DNA of 64,000 nucleotides from Paenibacillus herberti (GTDB taxonomy: Bacteria > Bacillota > Bacilli > Paenibacillales > Paenibacillaceae), in NCBI RefSeq assembly GCF_002233675.1, contig NZ_NMUQ01000001.1, positions 1,439,212-1,503,211 of the forward strand. Direction: 5' to 3'. A program made the translations under genes and the position numbers. The first letter of the stretch is position 1. Each line of letters starts with the position of its first letter. The notes under the pieces were generated by a model. That model had not been told where the DNA came from and ran no database searches. It saw nothing but the letters and a program-made list of their open reading frames with translations. Positions 55,290 to 63,832 of the stretch are shown piece after piece.

Positions 55290-55652
55290 CTCTAATTCCT
55301 CCTAAATTTTTTAAATTGCCTGTTGCTCAGCGAAATATGACACTGGATCCTGCATCGCTGCCAATAGTTATGAACTGCCGTATCCCCTCCTAATCTACCT
55401 CCCAACCTATATAGAAAGCGCTTTCAACAAATAGTATAGGGCTATACATCTACTAAAAAGTTCAATATTTTTGGTAAATATTTTATTTTATTTGAAATAT
55501 TTCGCATCACTCCTAGTCATGTCCCGTCACAATGATCTTTTCCCCAAAAAGTTCAAAACCTCCCTTCTTTTATAGCTACAATTGGTCATTTGAAAAAAAC
55601 GGAAATACGTTAAGATACTATCTGAATCAAAACCGAAGGGTGGAAAAAGTTC
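55290..55652. other. Divergent control region of GH16 and binding-protein genes
   Basis: No gene. It holds the cre-like site at 55413-55426, the palindrome GTATAG-GG-CTATAC (55434-55447) and AT-rich sequence before the lipoprotein gene. No Fur box was found. Confidence 0.55.
55413..55426 (-). promoter_or_regulatory. cre (CcpA) site of the GH16 operon
   Basis: On the minus strand TGAAAGCGCTTTCT, one mismatch from the ideal palindromic cre, about 125 bp before the first GH16 start. It implies glucose repression of the operon. Confidence 0.6.
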
Positions 55653-56663
55653 GTGTTTAAAATGAAATGGAGTTTATTCTTTGCCGTTTTTATGGCGGTT
55701 GTACTGCTGCTGTCAGCATGTGCTGCCAATGCCGATAATCAAACACCTGGTTATTCACCGTCGGCTAGTCCCGCACCGCAGAAGACTAAAACAGCCGAAT
55801 ACGGAAATACAGCTACGTTCCTCACCTTCAAAGACGCCTCGGATCAGGAAATTATTCTTGCGAAGAAGCCGGAGCGAATCGTTGTACTGAACACTGAAGC
55901 GTTGGCCTTATTCTATCAGCTTGGAGGGAAGCCAGTTGGATTAGCGACGGCAGCAGGCACGACGTTGCCCAAAGGAGCGGAGACTGCCGAGAATGTAGGA
56001 GAAATACAGGCCGTCAGCCTGGAAAAAATAATCGCTTTAAAGCCAGATCTCGTCATCGGACAATCCTTCTTCCATGGTGAGCTGAGGAAATCCCTTGCGG
56101 CCAGCGGCATTCCTCTTGCACTAACCCAAATCGATACCTATGACAAGATTGTAGAGGCCGGCAAGTTGTTCGGTGGGCTGCTTGGCAAAGAACAAGAGGC
56201 ATTGAAAGCGCTTGAGGAGACGCAGCAGCGCATTCAATCGATTGTAGAAAAGATTCCTAGTGAAACAAAATCTTTTGCAGCAATTACAATTATGCCAATG
56301 GGTGTCTCCATTCAACAAAGTGGTACACTCACGCTGGATGTAACAAGCCGCTTAAAGCTCAATAACGTAGCCGATGAAATGCCAGCAGGAAAATGGCCAG
56401 GATCCGTCCCTTACAGTCTAGAAGCTCTCATTAAAGCTGATCCGGATTTCATATTTCTTGAGGTTCATGGTACGGAGGAGGATGGAAAGAAGAAATTGGA
56501 GGAAGACATGAAAAGTAATCCGGCTTGGTCTTCTCTACGTGCGGTTAAGGAAGGTCGATTATCGTTTTTGCCTTCGGACTTCGTCAATAATCCAGGATTA
56601 AGTATAGATCAACCTTTCGCCTACTTAGCTAAATTGGTGTATCCTGATGTTTATAAAGAGTAA
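55653..56663 (+). CDS. Iron-siderophore-type binding lipoprotein
   Basis: 336 aa. Lipobox LLSAC (Cys near 23), a Pro/Ser linker, then a periplasmic-binding-protein fold of the FecB/FhuD/BtuF type: RIVVLNTEALALFYQLGGKPVGLA, VSLEKIIALKPDLVIGQSFF, GKWPGSVPYSLEALIKADPDFIFLEVHG. The two lobes are joined by one long helix. GTG 55653 with GGGTGG upstream, or ATG 55662. Overlaps the permease gene by 17 bp. Probably captures a ferric siderophore, haem or cobalamin-like ligand at the membrane surface. Confidence 0.87.
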   Translation: MFKMKWSLFFAVFMAVVLLLSACAANADNQTPGYSPSASPAPQKTKTAEYGNTATFLTFKDASDQEIILAKKPERIVVLNTEALALFYQLGGKPVGLATAAGTTLPKGAETAENVGEIQAVSLEKIIALKPDLVIGQSFFHGELRKSLAASGIPLALTQIDTYDKIVEAGKLFGGLLGKEQEALKALEETQQRIQSIVEKIPSETKSFAAITIMPMGVSIQQSGTLTLDVTSRLKLNNVADEMPAGKWPGSVPYSLEALIKADPDFIFLEVHGTEEDGKKKLEEDMKSNPAWSSLRAVKEGRLSFLPSDFVNNPGLSIDQPFAYLAKLVYPDVYKE

Positions 56664-57672
56664 CGCCGGAACGAAAGGCTTCCTCCCCTTTTCATCAAAG
56701 ACAGCAGTTTTCATTTTCCTGATTTTGATTGCGTTGGCCAGTATCTTGTTCAGCTTGGTGCAAGGCGCGGTTAAAATTAGCGTCCCCGAGATTATTAGTG
56801 TGTTCAGAGGTACGGTAACCGGCGGTGCCCATGATATTATATGGAATGTCCGGTTTCCAAGAACATTGGTCGCTGCCATTGTAGGTATTCACTTGTCTCT
56901 TGCGGGAGCGTTGCTGCAAGGCGTCATGAGAAATCCGATGGCTGATCCGCATATTATAGGTGTCTCCTCAGGTGCTGGCCTATTCGGTATCGGTATGATC
57001 ATCTTATTCCCCGCCTATAGTTATTTGATGACGCCGGCTGCATTTCTGGGTGCACTTGGCGCTGCTATGCTAGTATATGCGCTGGCTTGGCAAAATGGAG
57101 TAAAGCCTGTCCGTCTTATATTGGCAGGGATTGCCGTTTCGTCGTTTTTCGGTTCCGGTATTTCGGCCATGCTGGTCTTCTACAGCGATCGTGTGGACGG
57201 AGCCCTGTTATTTATGGTAGGAGGTTTATCCGCCAAAACCTGGCCGCACTTTATGCAGCTTCTTCCTTACACGATCATCGGAGGCTTATGCGCACTAATG
57301 GTTGCCGGACGGATGAATATTCTCACCTTGGATGAGCAAAACGCAAAAGGATTAGGACTGCGTGTTGAGGCCACACGACTGTTCGTCATTGCAATTGCAG
57401 CTCTCCTTTCGGCCAGCGCCGTAAGCGTAGTGGGACTCCTCGGATTTCTTGGGATGATTGTTCCGCATGTGACCCGCCTTCTGTTTGGCCATGATTATCG
57501 CCTGCAGCTGCCGGCCTCCGCCCTAATCGGCATCTCGGTCATTGTCGTATTTGATACGATCTCTAGAATCATTTTTGCCCCAATTGAGCTGCCCGTAGGA
57601 ATTATGATGGGTGCAGTCGGCGCTCCTTTTTTCGTCTATTTATTAAGGAAAAAAGGGTCCCATATCATATAG
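56647..57672 (+). CDS. FecCD-family ABC transporter permease
   Basis: 341 aa with about nine or ten membrane helices. Typical FecCD stretches: ISVPEIISVFRG, LSLAGALLQGVMRNPMADPHIIGVSSGAG, LAGIAVSSFFGSGISAMLVFYSD, LLGFLGMIVPHVTRLLFGHDYR and IELPVGIMMGAVGAPFFVYLLRKK. The GFLGMIVPHVTR loop contacts the ATPase. ATG 56647 lies inside the end of the binding-protein gene. Only one permease is present, so it should act as a homodimer; the ATPase gene is missing from the locus and must be supplied from elsewhere. Confidence 0.9.
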   Translation: MFIKSNAGTKGFLPFSSKTAVFIFLILIALASILFSLVQGAVKISVPEIISVFRGTVTGGAHDIIWNVRFPRTLVAAIVGIHLSLAGALLQGVMRNPMADPHIIGVSSGAGLFGIGMIILFPAYSYLMTPAAFLGALGAAMLVYALAWQNGVKPVRLILAGIAVSSFFGSGISAMLVFYSDRVDGALLFMVGGLSAKTWPHFMQLLPYTIIGGLCALMVAGRMNILTLDEQNAKGLGLRVEATRLFVIAIAALLSASAVSVVGLLGFLGMIVPHVTRLLFGHDYRLQLPASALIGISVIVVFDTISRIIFAPIELPVGIMMGAVGAPFFVYLLRKKGSHII

Positions 57673-57696
57673 GGCTCCCGTCAACATTTAACGAAA

Positions 57697-57738
57697 ATAT
57701 ACGCTAAGTACTCAATTATGTACGGCTTGGCGTTTTTT
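57697..57738 (+). terminator. Rho-independent terminator
   Basis: ACGCTAAG and CTTGGCGT pair with one wobble and are followed by six T residues. Confidence 0.75.
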
Positions 57739-57752
57739 CTACTCTACTGAGA

Positions 57753-57794
57753 AATGCCGGTAATCCTTAACATACAGGATACCGGCATTTTTTC
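57753..57794. terminator. Second strong terminator hairpin
   Basis: AATGCCGGTAATCCT pairs with AGGATACCGGCATT and runs into a T-stretch. It lies between the permease gene and the convergent monooxygenase gene. Confidence 0.88.
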
Positions 57795-57892
57795 TGTCAA
57801 ACAGAGCGTAGCGTACAAAAATCCGCATATTGTTGGCAGTACCCCAGGAACAGTGCCTTCTGACTGTCAATTGCTTTAAAGCCACAAAATCC

Positions 57893-58239
57893 TTAAGGTG
57901 TTTGCATTCCCATGCCAACGGCGCTGTTCAAATCATCATGTTCGCCCGTAGCAAAAGCTGCCCCTTCAATATGATAGACCCTCGGTTCTTCCGAAAAATA
58001 TTCCTGTAAGCCCATCATGAACATTCGATGGTCTTCACTCGCTTCGAAGCCCGGTGTGTGATCTTCGAGTGATTGCCATCGCACGATTAAATTGAATAGC
58101 TGGGGGGTTTCGATCCCTTGCGCGAGGAAGTGACCGCCGTAACCCTTTGCGCGGCTGAGTAAAGGAGCGACCTCGGCAAATGCACGTCTGAACGATTCCA
58201 TGTGTTCTTTGTGGACGGGGAGTAGAGCGATCTCATAAA

Positions 58240-58243
<4 letters not shown>
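57893..58243 (-). CDS. Antibiotic-biosynthesis-monooxygenase-fold (ABM) protein
   Basis: 116 aa, ferredoxin-like dimeric alpha/beta barrel: [62 protein letters not shown], with the YG-H and VRWxSLEDH strands typical of ABM proteins. Such proteins are cofactor-free quinol/anthrone oxygenases or haem-degrading enzymes. Its ATG overlaps the stop of the oxidoreductase gene (ATGA), so they act together, possibly in quinone or electrophile detoxification. Confidence 0.82.
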
Positions 58244-59226
<983 letters not shown>

Positions 59227-59256
59227 AGTAAATCCTCCTCTTTTCGTTAAAAAGAA

Positions 59257-59275
59257 ATATCGGGAATTTTCGATA
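59257..59275. promoter_or_regulatory. Operator copy 1 before the oxidoreductase gene
   Basis: ATATCGGGAATTTTCGATA, with outer arms TATCG/CGATA. It differs by one base from the inverted copy at 59446-59464. Confidence 0.7.
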
Positions 59276-59291
59276 CTTTGTGGCAAAAAAA

Positions 59292-59417
59292 TTACAAAAC
59301 TCCTTTCCCTGTAATCTCACCATGAGCACTGATGATTGTGCTTCGTTTTGCTTGTAGTATCAAGATTTCAAGGCGTGTACGGTTTGAATGAGCTTTGAAT
59401 ATTTCGAGTAATTCCAT
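59292..59417 (-). pseudogene. ArsR-family regulator relic, 41 codons
   Basis: From ATG 59417, behind AGGAGGTCGTGGAGG, the minus strand encodes MELLEIFKAHSNRTRLEILIL, the typical first helix of an ArsR repressor (elsewhere FKALSNxTRLxIL). The frame then runs into an unrelated tail ([20 protein letters not shown]) and stops. The recognition helix is gone, most simply by an internal deletion. It has its own operator copy upstream (59446-59464) and the oxidoreductase gene downstream, so the intact ancestor probably repressed both. Confidence 0.7.
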
Positions 59418-59445
59418 AACCTCCACGACCTCCTTAACCTGATTA

Positions 59446-59464
59446 TATCGAAATTTCCCGATAT
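59446..59464. promoter_or_regulatory. Operator copy 2 before the ArsR relic
   Basis: On the minus strand ATATCGGGAAATTTCGATA, 18 of 19 bases as in copy 1. It lies 29 bp before the relic's start codon. Confidence 0.7.
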
Positions 59465-59610
59465 GTCAATGTTGGAGACAACCGCCGAATTGTAACACTA
59501 GGCTAAATTCCTTGGTATCATCGAGACTGCCCAAGCCCTTGCCACCGCCGATCGATTGCTTGTCAAAACAGCTGGAGCACAGCAAAATCGGCGTTTGGCT
59601 GGTTGTTGCC

Positions 59611-60174
59611 TTATTTTCTGCAAACATAAACAAAAGCAGGCGGGAAATTCAACAGCTCGAGGGAAATGTTTTCGACTTCAAAATGCTCGGTTAACATCCC
59701 CTTCATCTGCAACGAATATTGGAAAGCGATCAATTGCCCCCCAGGCTTAAGTGCATCAACGCATTGGCGAATCATCTCTAGCCTCATATCGGAAGTAAAG
59801 TTATAAAAGGGCAGGCAGCTGAAAATACAATCGACTCCGCTTATGCCGTCTGTTTTGAGATAGTCATTTAACTGCAGGGCGTCCTCTTTGCACATCCATT
59901 TGGGAAATTCACGCTGAAGAATTCCCCTCATTTGTTCGTCTTTTTCAAAAAGCATAACTTGGACTTGGGGGCCGACCCGCTTCACAATCTCTCGGGTGAG
60001 CGCGCCGGTTCCCGAACCAAGCTCAACGACAGTCTGGATCTGCTCCAAGTGCGCTGCACTAATCATCCGCTTAGCCAAAAACCGTGAACTGGGCACCACG
60101 CTGCCCATGTATTTGGGGTCATGCATGTACTTTTTAAAAAACAGCAGCGGTTGATTCATTCCCATGCCCTTCAC
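59611..60174 (-). CDS. SAM-dependent methyltransferase, phospholipid N-methyltransferase-like
   Basis: 187 aa. HDPKYMGSVVPSSRFLAKRMISAAHLEQIQTVVELGSGTGALTREIVKRV contains the KxxGSVVPSSxxLA opening and the GxGTG SAM loop seen in PmtA/KsgA-like enzymes. Then CIFSCLPFYNFTSDMRLEMIRQCVDALKPGGQLIAFQYS replaces the rRNA-methylase NPPY motif with SCLPFYNF, as in phospholipid methyltransferases. Start GTG 60174 or ATG 60159. Likely membrane-lipid or small-molecule methylation; the substrate is unproved. Confidence 0.78.
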   Translation of the reverse strand: MKGMGMNQPLLFFKKYMHDPKYMGSVVPSSRFLAKRMISAAHLEQIQTVVELGSGTGALTREIVKRVGPQVQVMLFEKDEQMRGILQREFPKWMCKEDALQLNDYLKTDGISGVDCIFSCLPFYNFTSDMRLEMIRQCVDALKPGGQLIAFQYSLQMKGMLTEHFEVENISLELLNFPPAFVYVCRK

Positions 60175-60328
60175 TTCGCTTCCTGTTTTCGGAAATCAGT
60201 TGATGGAAGTATGATATGGTTAAATTCCGATAGATGTTCTTTGAATTAGAATATACGGGCTCCCGCTGCTCGTACCAATTAAAAAAAGCGCCCAACCCTA
60301 ATTGGCCGTGGCGCTGTTAAGATGATAT

Positions 60329-60505
60329 TTACTTTGTCGGCAACAATTTGATGGCAGCGATTTCAGCATAGTCTAAGACTCTTATCGTTCCTTTTCCTAG
60401 TTGAAGAGGTTTCATCGTGCCATCCGCTGCTTTGCCGGAAGCGGGTACTTTGAATTTCAGATCAAACAGTCCAAACTTCGCCGTCCCTGTGTAAATAAGA
60501 GAGTT
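60329..60505 (-). pseudogene. C-terminal fragment of a secreted protein
   Basis: The minus strand reads CNSLIYTGTAKFGLFDLKFKV, then PLQLGKGTIRVLDYAEIAAIKLLPTK and a stop. The pattern (small-residue turn, LFDLKFKV strand, LGKGTI strand) recalls cohesin-like or similar beta-sandwich ends. There is no start; the frame is closed by a stop at about 60506. It is a fragment of a lost gene. Confidence 0.45.
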
Positions 60506-60873
60506 GCATTATCCTATTTTTAGATATGAGAATTTCTTTGTCCTTAATGACTTCGCTGCCACAAGCCTGCCCAATATATTTATTTGTCTCCCGAATTCAT
60601 AACTCTCCATCTCTCATTTATTCATACTGGTTTGGATATATGAGGAAACAATTTTTCCGGATTTATCGTCTAAGAGTTTGTGTGCCCTGCACAAAACGGA
60701 GAACCCGGCGACAGCAAAGACACACTTAAGAAAAATTTCATTCCGATGGCTGCAAAACTCTCCTACACTTTTTACGACCTCTATCCAGGTCATTTCATCA
60801 ATACAAGTAGGAAATTCAATTGAAGTTAACAAAAATCACACCCGTACCAGAGTGCAATGGATATGTTTATTAA
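60506..60873. other. Decayed region left of the IS element
   Basis: No intact gene. Minus-strand pieces such as MKFFLSVSLLSPGSPFCAG look like a degraded signal peptide, perhaps from the same lost gene as the fragment at 60329-60505. Confidence 0.35.
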
Positions 60874-62255
60874 ACTATAAACGAGCAAAATCGGATACAG
60901 AAAATCCTAAATACACTTAGGCCAATTTAAATTGTTTACGAACAACGTCAAACGGAATCCCATTCTGACCGCAATCGTAGACAAACTGGAGCCGATCCAG
61001 TTGGACTTGCTTACGAACGGTACGCAATCCATCGCCAAATGGGCAAGGTCGTTCTAGACCGGTGGTACAGTACAAATGCGTCCAGGCCAGCAGCGCCCAC
61101 AGACGGATAAAGGCAGTTGCCGAACGAACCTGGTACGTGTCGAAACCCAGGTTATTTTTAGACTGGCGAAAAAAGATCTCGATCGGCCAACGTTTGCTAT
61201 AGTACGTGGAAATCGTTTCGGCATCCAAGGAGACGTCGGTGCACAAAAAAGCACGTAGGGCTTTGGGCACGCCAAACGCTTGCTCTGGCCAGCACAGAAG
61301 GACAGCGGCATTTTCAATATCATTTAAGGTGCCTTCATATCGATACGTCCAGTACGAAGTTCCGTTCACGGTCACAAGGCGAACGTCTTCTTTGCGAATA
61401 TGGGCGGCAAAATCTTGCACGGAAATGCGAATGCCTTGCGGGTAAATGATTCGATTGGTTTTAAGACCCCCTATTAGGTGATACCCAGCAGAGGCGTAGC
61501 TATCAATGACCCGTGTACCTGTAAACCAAGAATCGACAAGCACATAGCCGCCATGAGGTGGAAGTGGAAGCGTAGCAGCCATCTCGCACACGTGATCGAT
61601 TTTCGTATACGGGGTGCCGTCGGGATTCGTTTTCGTTTTGTCGTACAAGTCAATAGAGTGAATTAATGAAGTGTCACTGCTTTGGACCACCGTCGCTTGC
61701 ACTTGATGGCCCCATACGATTTTTCCTTCCAGATGAGAATGATGAAATCCGGTCTGTTCTATCGGAGATTGTGCCTGTGACGAAGGCTTGGTCTTCTTGG
61801 AGATCGTATCATCATGAATGACAAACAGCGGCTCTGCCGTCTGGTTGGCGATTTGGACCACGCGCCGAAGCGACTCGTTCTTGACTTTATTTTGCAACAC
61901 CGTTTCATCCCACTTGCCTTCAGCCAGAAAGTGTCCAAGCGTTGTACGATGGCAGTTACTATACTCGGCCAGATCCACAACCTTGCCACGAAAGCCTTTC
62001 GCCGTAGCGGCTGCCATGTATGTCTCGATATGCGCGACGACAGGTTTAGAGTAGTAAAGCGGCAAACGCTGCTGTAACAAGTAGTTGCGTAGCGCGGAAT
62101 GATCAGGTACGATGACGGTATGAGACATAGCAATTTCTCCTTGGTGTGAAAATCGGTTGTGGTGACTACTTTTTACCACAAGGAGAACGCAATGTCTCTA
62201 TTTTTTTGTCATTTTACAGTTCACTGGAAGTGAATTTGCTCATTTATAGTATTAA
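60869..62255. mobile_element. IS4-type insertion sequence, 1377 bp, with target duplication
   Basis: The element runs 60874-62250. Terminal inverted repeats: left ACTATAAACGAGCAAAATC, right (inverted) ACTATAAATGAGCAAATTC, 17 of 19 identical. ATTAA flanks it on both sides (60869-60873 and 62251-62255), a 5-bp target-site duplication. It carries one intact transposase gene. Confidence 0.9.
60917..62128 (-). CDS. IS4-type DDE transposase
   Basis: 403 aa from ATG 62128, which follows AAGGAG. Catalytic residues: Asp in FVIHDDTISKK, Asp in GYVLVDSWFTG, Glu in YYSKRWPIEIFFRQSKNNLG, where the Tyr-x2-Arg-x3-Glu-x6-Lys spacing is the YREK signature of the IS4 superfamily. The long beta-strand insertion between the second Asp and the Glu is also typical. 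Complete and flanked by intact terminal repeats, so probably active or recently active. Confidence 0.92.
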   Translation of the reverse strand: MSHTVIVPDHSALRNYLLQQRLPLYYSKPVVAHIETYMAAATAKGFRGKVVDLAEYSNCHRTTLGHFLAEGKWDETVLQNKVKNESLRRVVQIANQTAEPLFVIHDDTISKKTKPSSQAQSPIEQTGFHHSHLEGKIVWGHQVQATVVQSSDTSLIHSIDLYDKTKTNPDGTPYTKIDHVCEMAATLPLPPHGGYVLVDSWFTGTRVIDSYASAGYHLIGGLKTNRIIYPQGIRISVQDFAAHIRKEDVRLVTVNGTSYWTYRYEGTLNDIENAAVLLCWPEQAFGVPKALRAFLCTDVSLDAETISTYYSKRWPIEIFFRQSKNNLGFDTYQVRSATAFIRLWALLAWTHLYCTTGLERPCPFGDGLRTVRKQVQLDRLQFVYDCGQNGIPFDVVRKQFKLA

Positions 62256-62283
62256 ACGGTATTAAGGGAAAGGAGGTGGAACT

Positions 62284-62430
62284 TTGAAAGGCGTACTTAA
62301 ATTGTTTGCGGCAGGAACTATAGGCGCATGCCTAGTCACTGGAGGAGCATACATCTATGTAGACAGTGCATCAGTAACCTGCGGCAGGAGATCCACGATG
62401 CCTAAATTCCCGAATCATCCACCCCAATAA
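62284..62430 (+). CDS. Small protein with N-terminal hydrophobic segment
   Basis: 48 aa from TTG 62284, with a strong AAAGGAGGTG 6 nt upstream. MKGVLKLFAAGTIGACLVTGGAYIYV looks like a signal or membrane anchor; the rest (TCGRRSTMPKFPNHPPQ) is short and polar. It may be the surviving start of a longer secreted protein, since the IS element and decayed sequence surround it. Not recognised. Confidence 0.4.
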   Translation: MKGVLKLFAAGTIGACLVTGGAYIYVDSASVTCGRRSTMPKFPNHPPQ

Positions 62431-62566
62431 ACGGAGCCGGATCGCCTCTTGATGATTTCAAAATACAATTGCTATCTGATACTCTTCCCGGTAGAGTCAT
62501 AAACGCCAATCATACCTCAAGAGCCAACGACATTATTGGGATTAGACCAAATTGCTGATATCGAAT

Positions 62567-63763
62567 TCAATCCAAAGTGGCAGCAGTGATACGGACGTCC
62601 TTCAATGTTTCATATTCTCGTTTGAAATAATAGGAATAGACAATGGTAAAAAGAATCAGCAGCATGCTCGCCGCATCCAGCACCACCATCGCCTTGGTCA
62701 TGCCAAATACGTTGCTCAGCAGTCCAAGACCGGCTATTGGCACAATGAAGCCCGAATATGCAGCCAGGTAATAAGTGGTGATAACCCGCGGGCGATCTTT
62801 AGCTTCAGGCAGCTCACCCGCCAGCCGCAGGCTAACTTGGAACACCCATCCAGTGCCTAGCGCCTGTAAGGCGACACCGATCCAGAGCAGTAGAAGACTG
62901 CTCTCCTGCCCGGAGAGCACAACCGTCCACGCTCCTGCGGCCAAAATGACGAGACCGGCTCTTAAGCGAATTACAGGGTGAGAAGGTAATGGCAGTAACT
63001 GCAGCAGTGCTCCCCCGCCCAGCAACAGCAAAGCGAGAAGTCCGCTGATGGATAGATCCGTACTCTTTAACACACTGACGACGAATGTCGGGATTAACGA
63101 GAGAACAATGCCGTTTATGGTGAAAAGCGTAAATACCGGCAAGGCAGCCATCAACCAGAAGTGTCGGCTCATGCCCGCCGGGACGCCAATGGAGATTTTA
63201 CCCCGTGCATCGTCCTCCGTCTGCTTCTTGTTAGGCAGTGTCTCAATCAAGGCCGCGCTGATTAGCAAAAGAAAAATGAATAAAAGATATGGCGTACGCG
63301 AAGGAAAAGCGGGCATGTACTCCGTAATTAATCCGGAGATGGCCGGCCCAAGGCCAAAGCCAAACGAAATCGTAATTCCCGAGAGTAGAATAGCTCTAGC
63401 CGAGAGGCCTTGCGAAGCAAAGCGCAGCAGGTATGGAACCGCCGCACCTGTGAACAGTCCGTAAGCTGCGCCTTCCAGCATACGGGCTGCGTAAAGCATC
63501 CAAGGCGCGTTGTTGGCCAAAAACAGGATCGACGAGACGACGGCCAGCCAGATCGCAAGTCGAATCACCTTTTTCAACCCCCAAAAGGCGCCGCGGGCCC
63601 CCGTGATAAGCAGTACTGGAAGCAGCACAACCGCATAGGAAACAAACAACAAGCTAAGCTCCAGGCTGTTCAGTCCGTAACGGAGACGATAAAGCGGAAA
63701 CAACGGAGATACAGCGGTTGCCACTAGGGACATAATAAGAATAATGGAAAGCATTCGTTTCAT
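62567..63763 (-). CDS. MFS transporter
   Basis: 398 aa with about twelve membrane helices. The loop between helices 2 and 3 reads LLITGARGAFWGLKKVIRLAI (a degenerate GxxxDRxGRR motif A); motif C is in ILLSGITISFGFGLGPAISGLITEY, typical of drug:proton antiporters. ATG 63763 follows AGGAGG. A palindrome GAACGATCGTTC lies 36 bp upstream and the end of a TetR gene sits behind it on the same strand, so a TetR-controlled drug exporter is likely. Substrate unknown. Confidence 0.9.
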   Translation of the reverse strand: MKRMLSIILIMSLVATAVSPLFPLYRLRYGLNSLELSLLFVSYAVVLLPVLLITGARGAFWGLKKVIRLAIWLAVVSSILFLANNAPWMLYAARMLEGAAYGLFTGAAVPYLLRFASQGLSARAILLSGITISFGFGLGPAISGLITEYMPAFPSRTPYLLFIFLLLISAALIETLPNKKQTEDDARGKISIGVPAGMSRHFWLMAALPVFTLFTINGIVLSLIPTFVVSVLKSTDLSISGLLALLLLGGGALLQLLPLPSHPVIRLRAGLVILAAGAWTVVLSGQESSLLLLWIGVALQALGTGWVFQVSLRLAGELPEAKDRPRVITTYYLAAYSGFIVPIAGLGLLSNVFGMTKAMVVLDAASMLLILFTIVYSYYFKREYETLKDVRITAATLD

Positions 63764-63798
63764 GGAAGCAACCTCCTAACAGTTCGATAATTTTATTT

Positions 63799-63810
63799 GA
63801 ACGATCGTTC
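63799..63810. promoter_or_regulatory. TetR-type operator GAACGATCGTTC
   Basis: Perfect 12-bp palindrome between the tetR-like gene and the MFS gene, in the common form of TetR/AcrR operators with ACGATCGT core. Confidence 0.65.
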
Positions 63811-63832
63811 CAAAATGAACATGGGGAAACCG

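Noticed and set aside
55434-55447. Palindrome GTATAG-GG-CTATAC as a second operator of the GH16 operon
   Set aside because: Short and AT-rich, no second copy, and no matching regulator gene nearby; kept only as a note.
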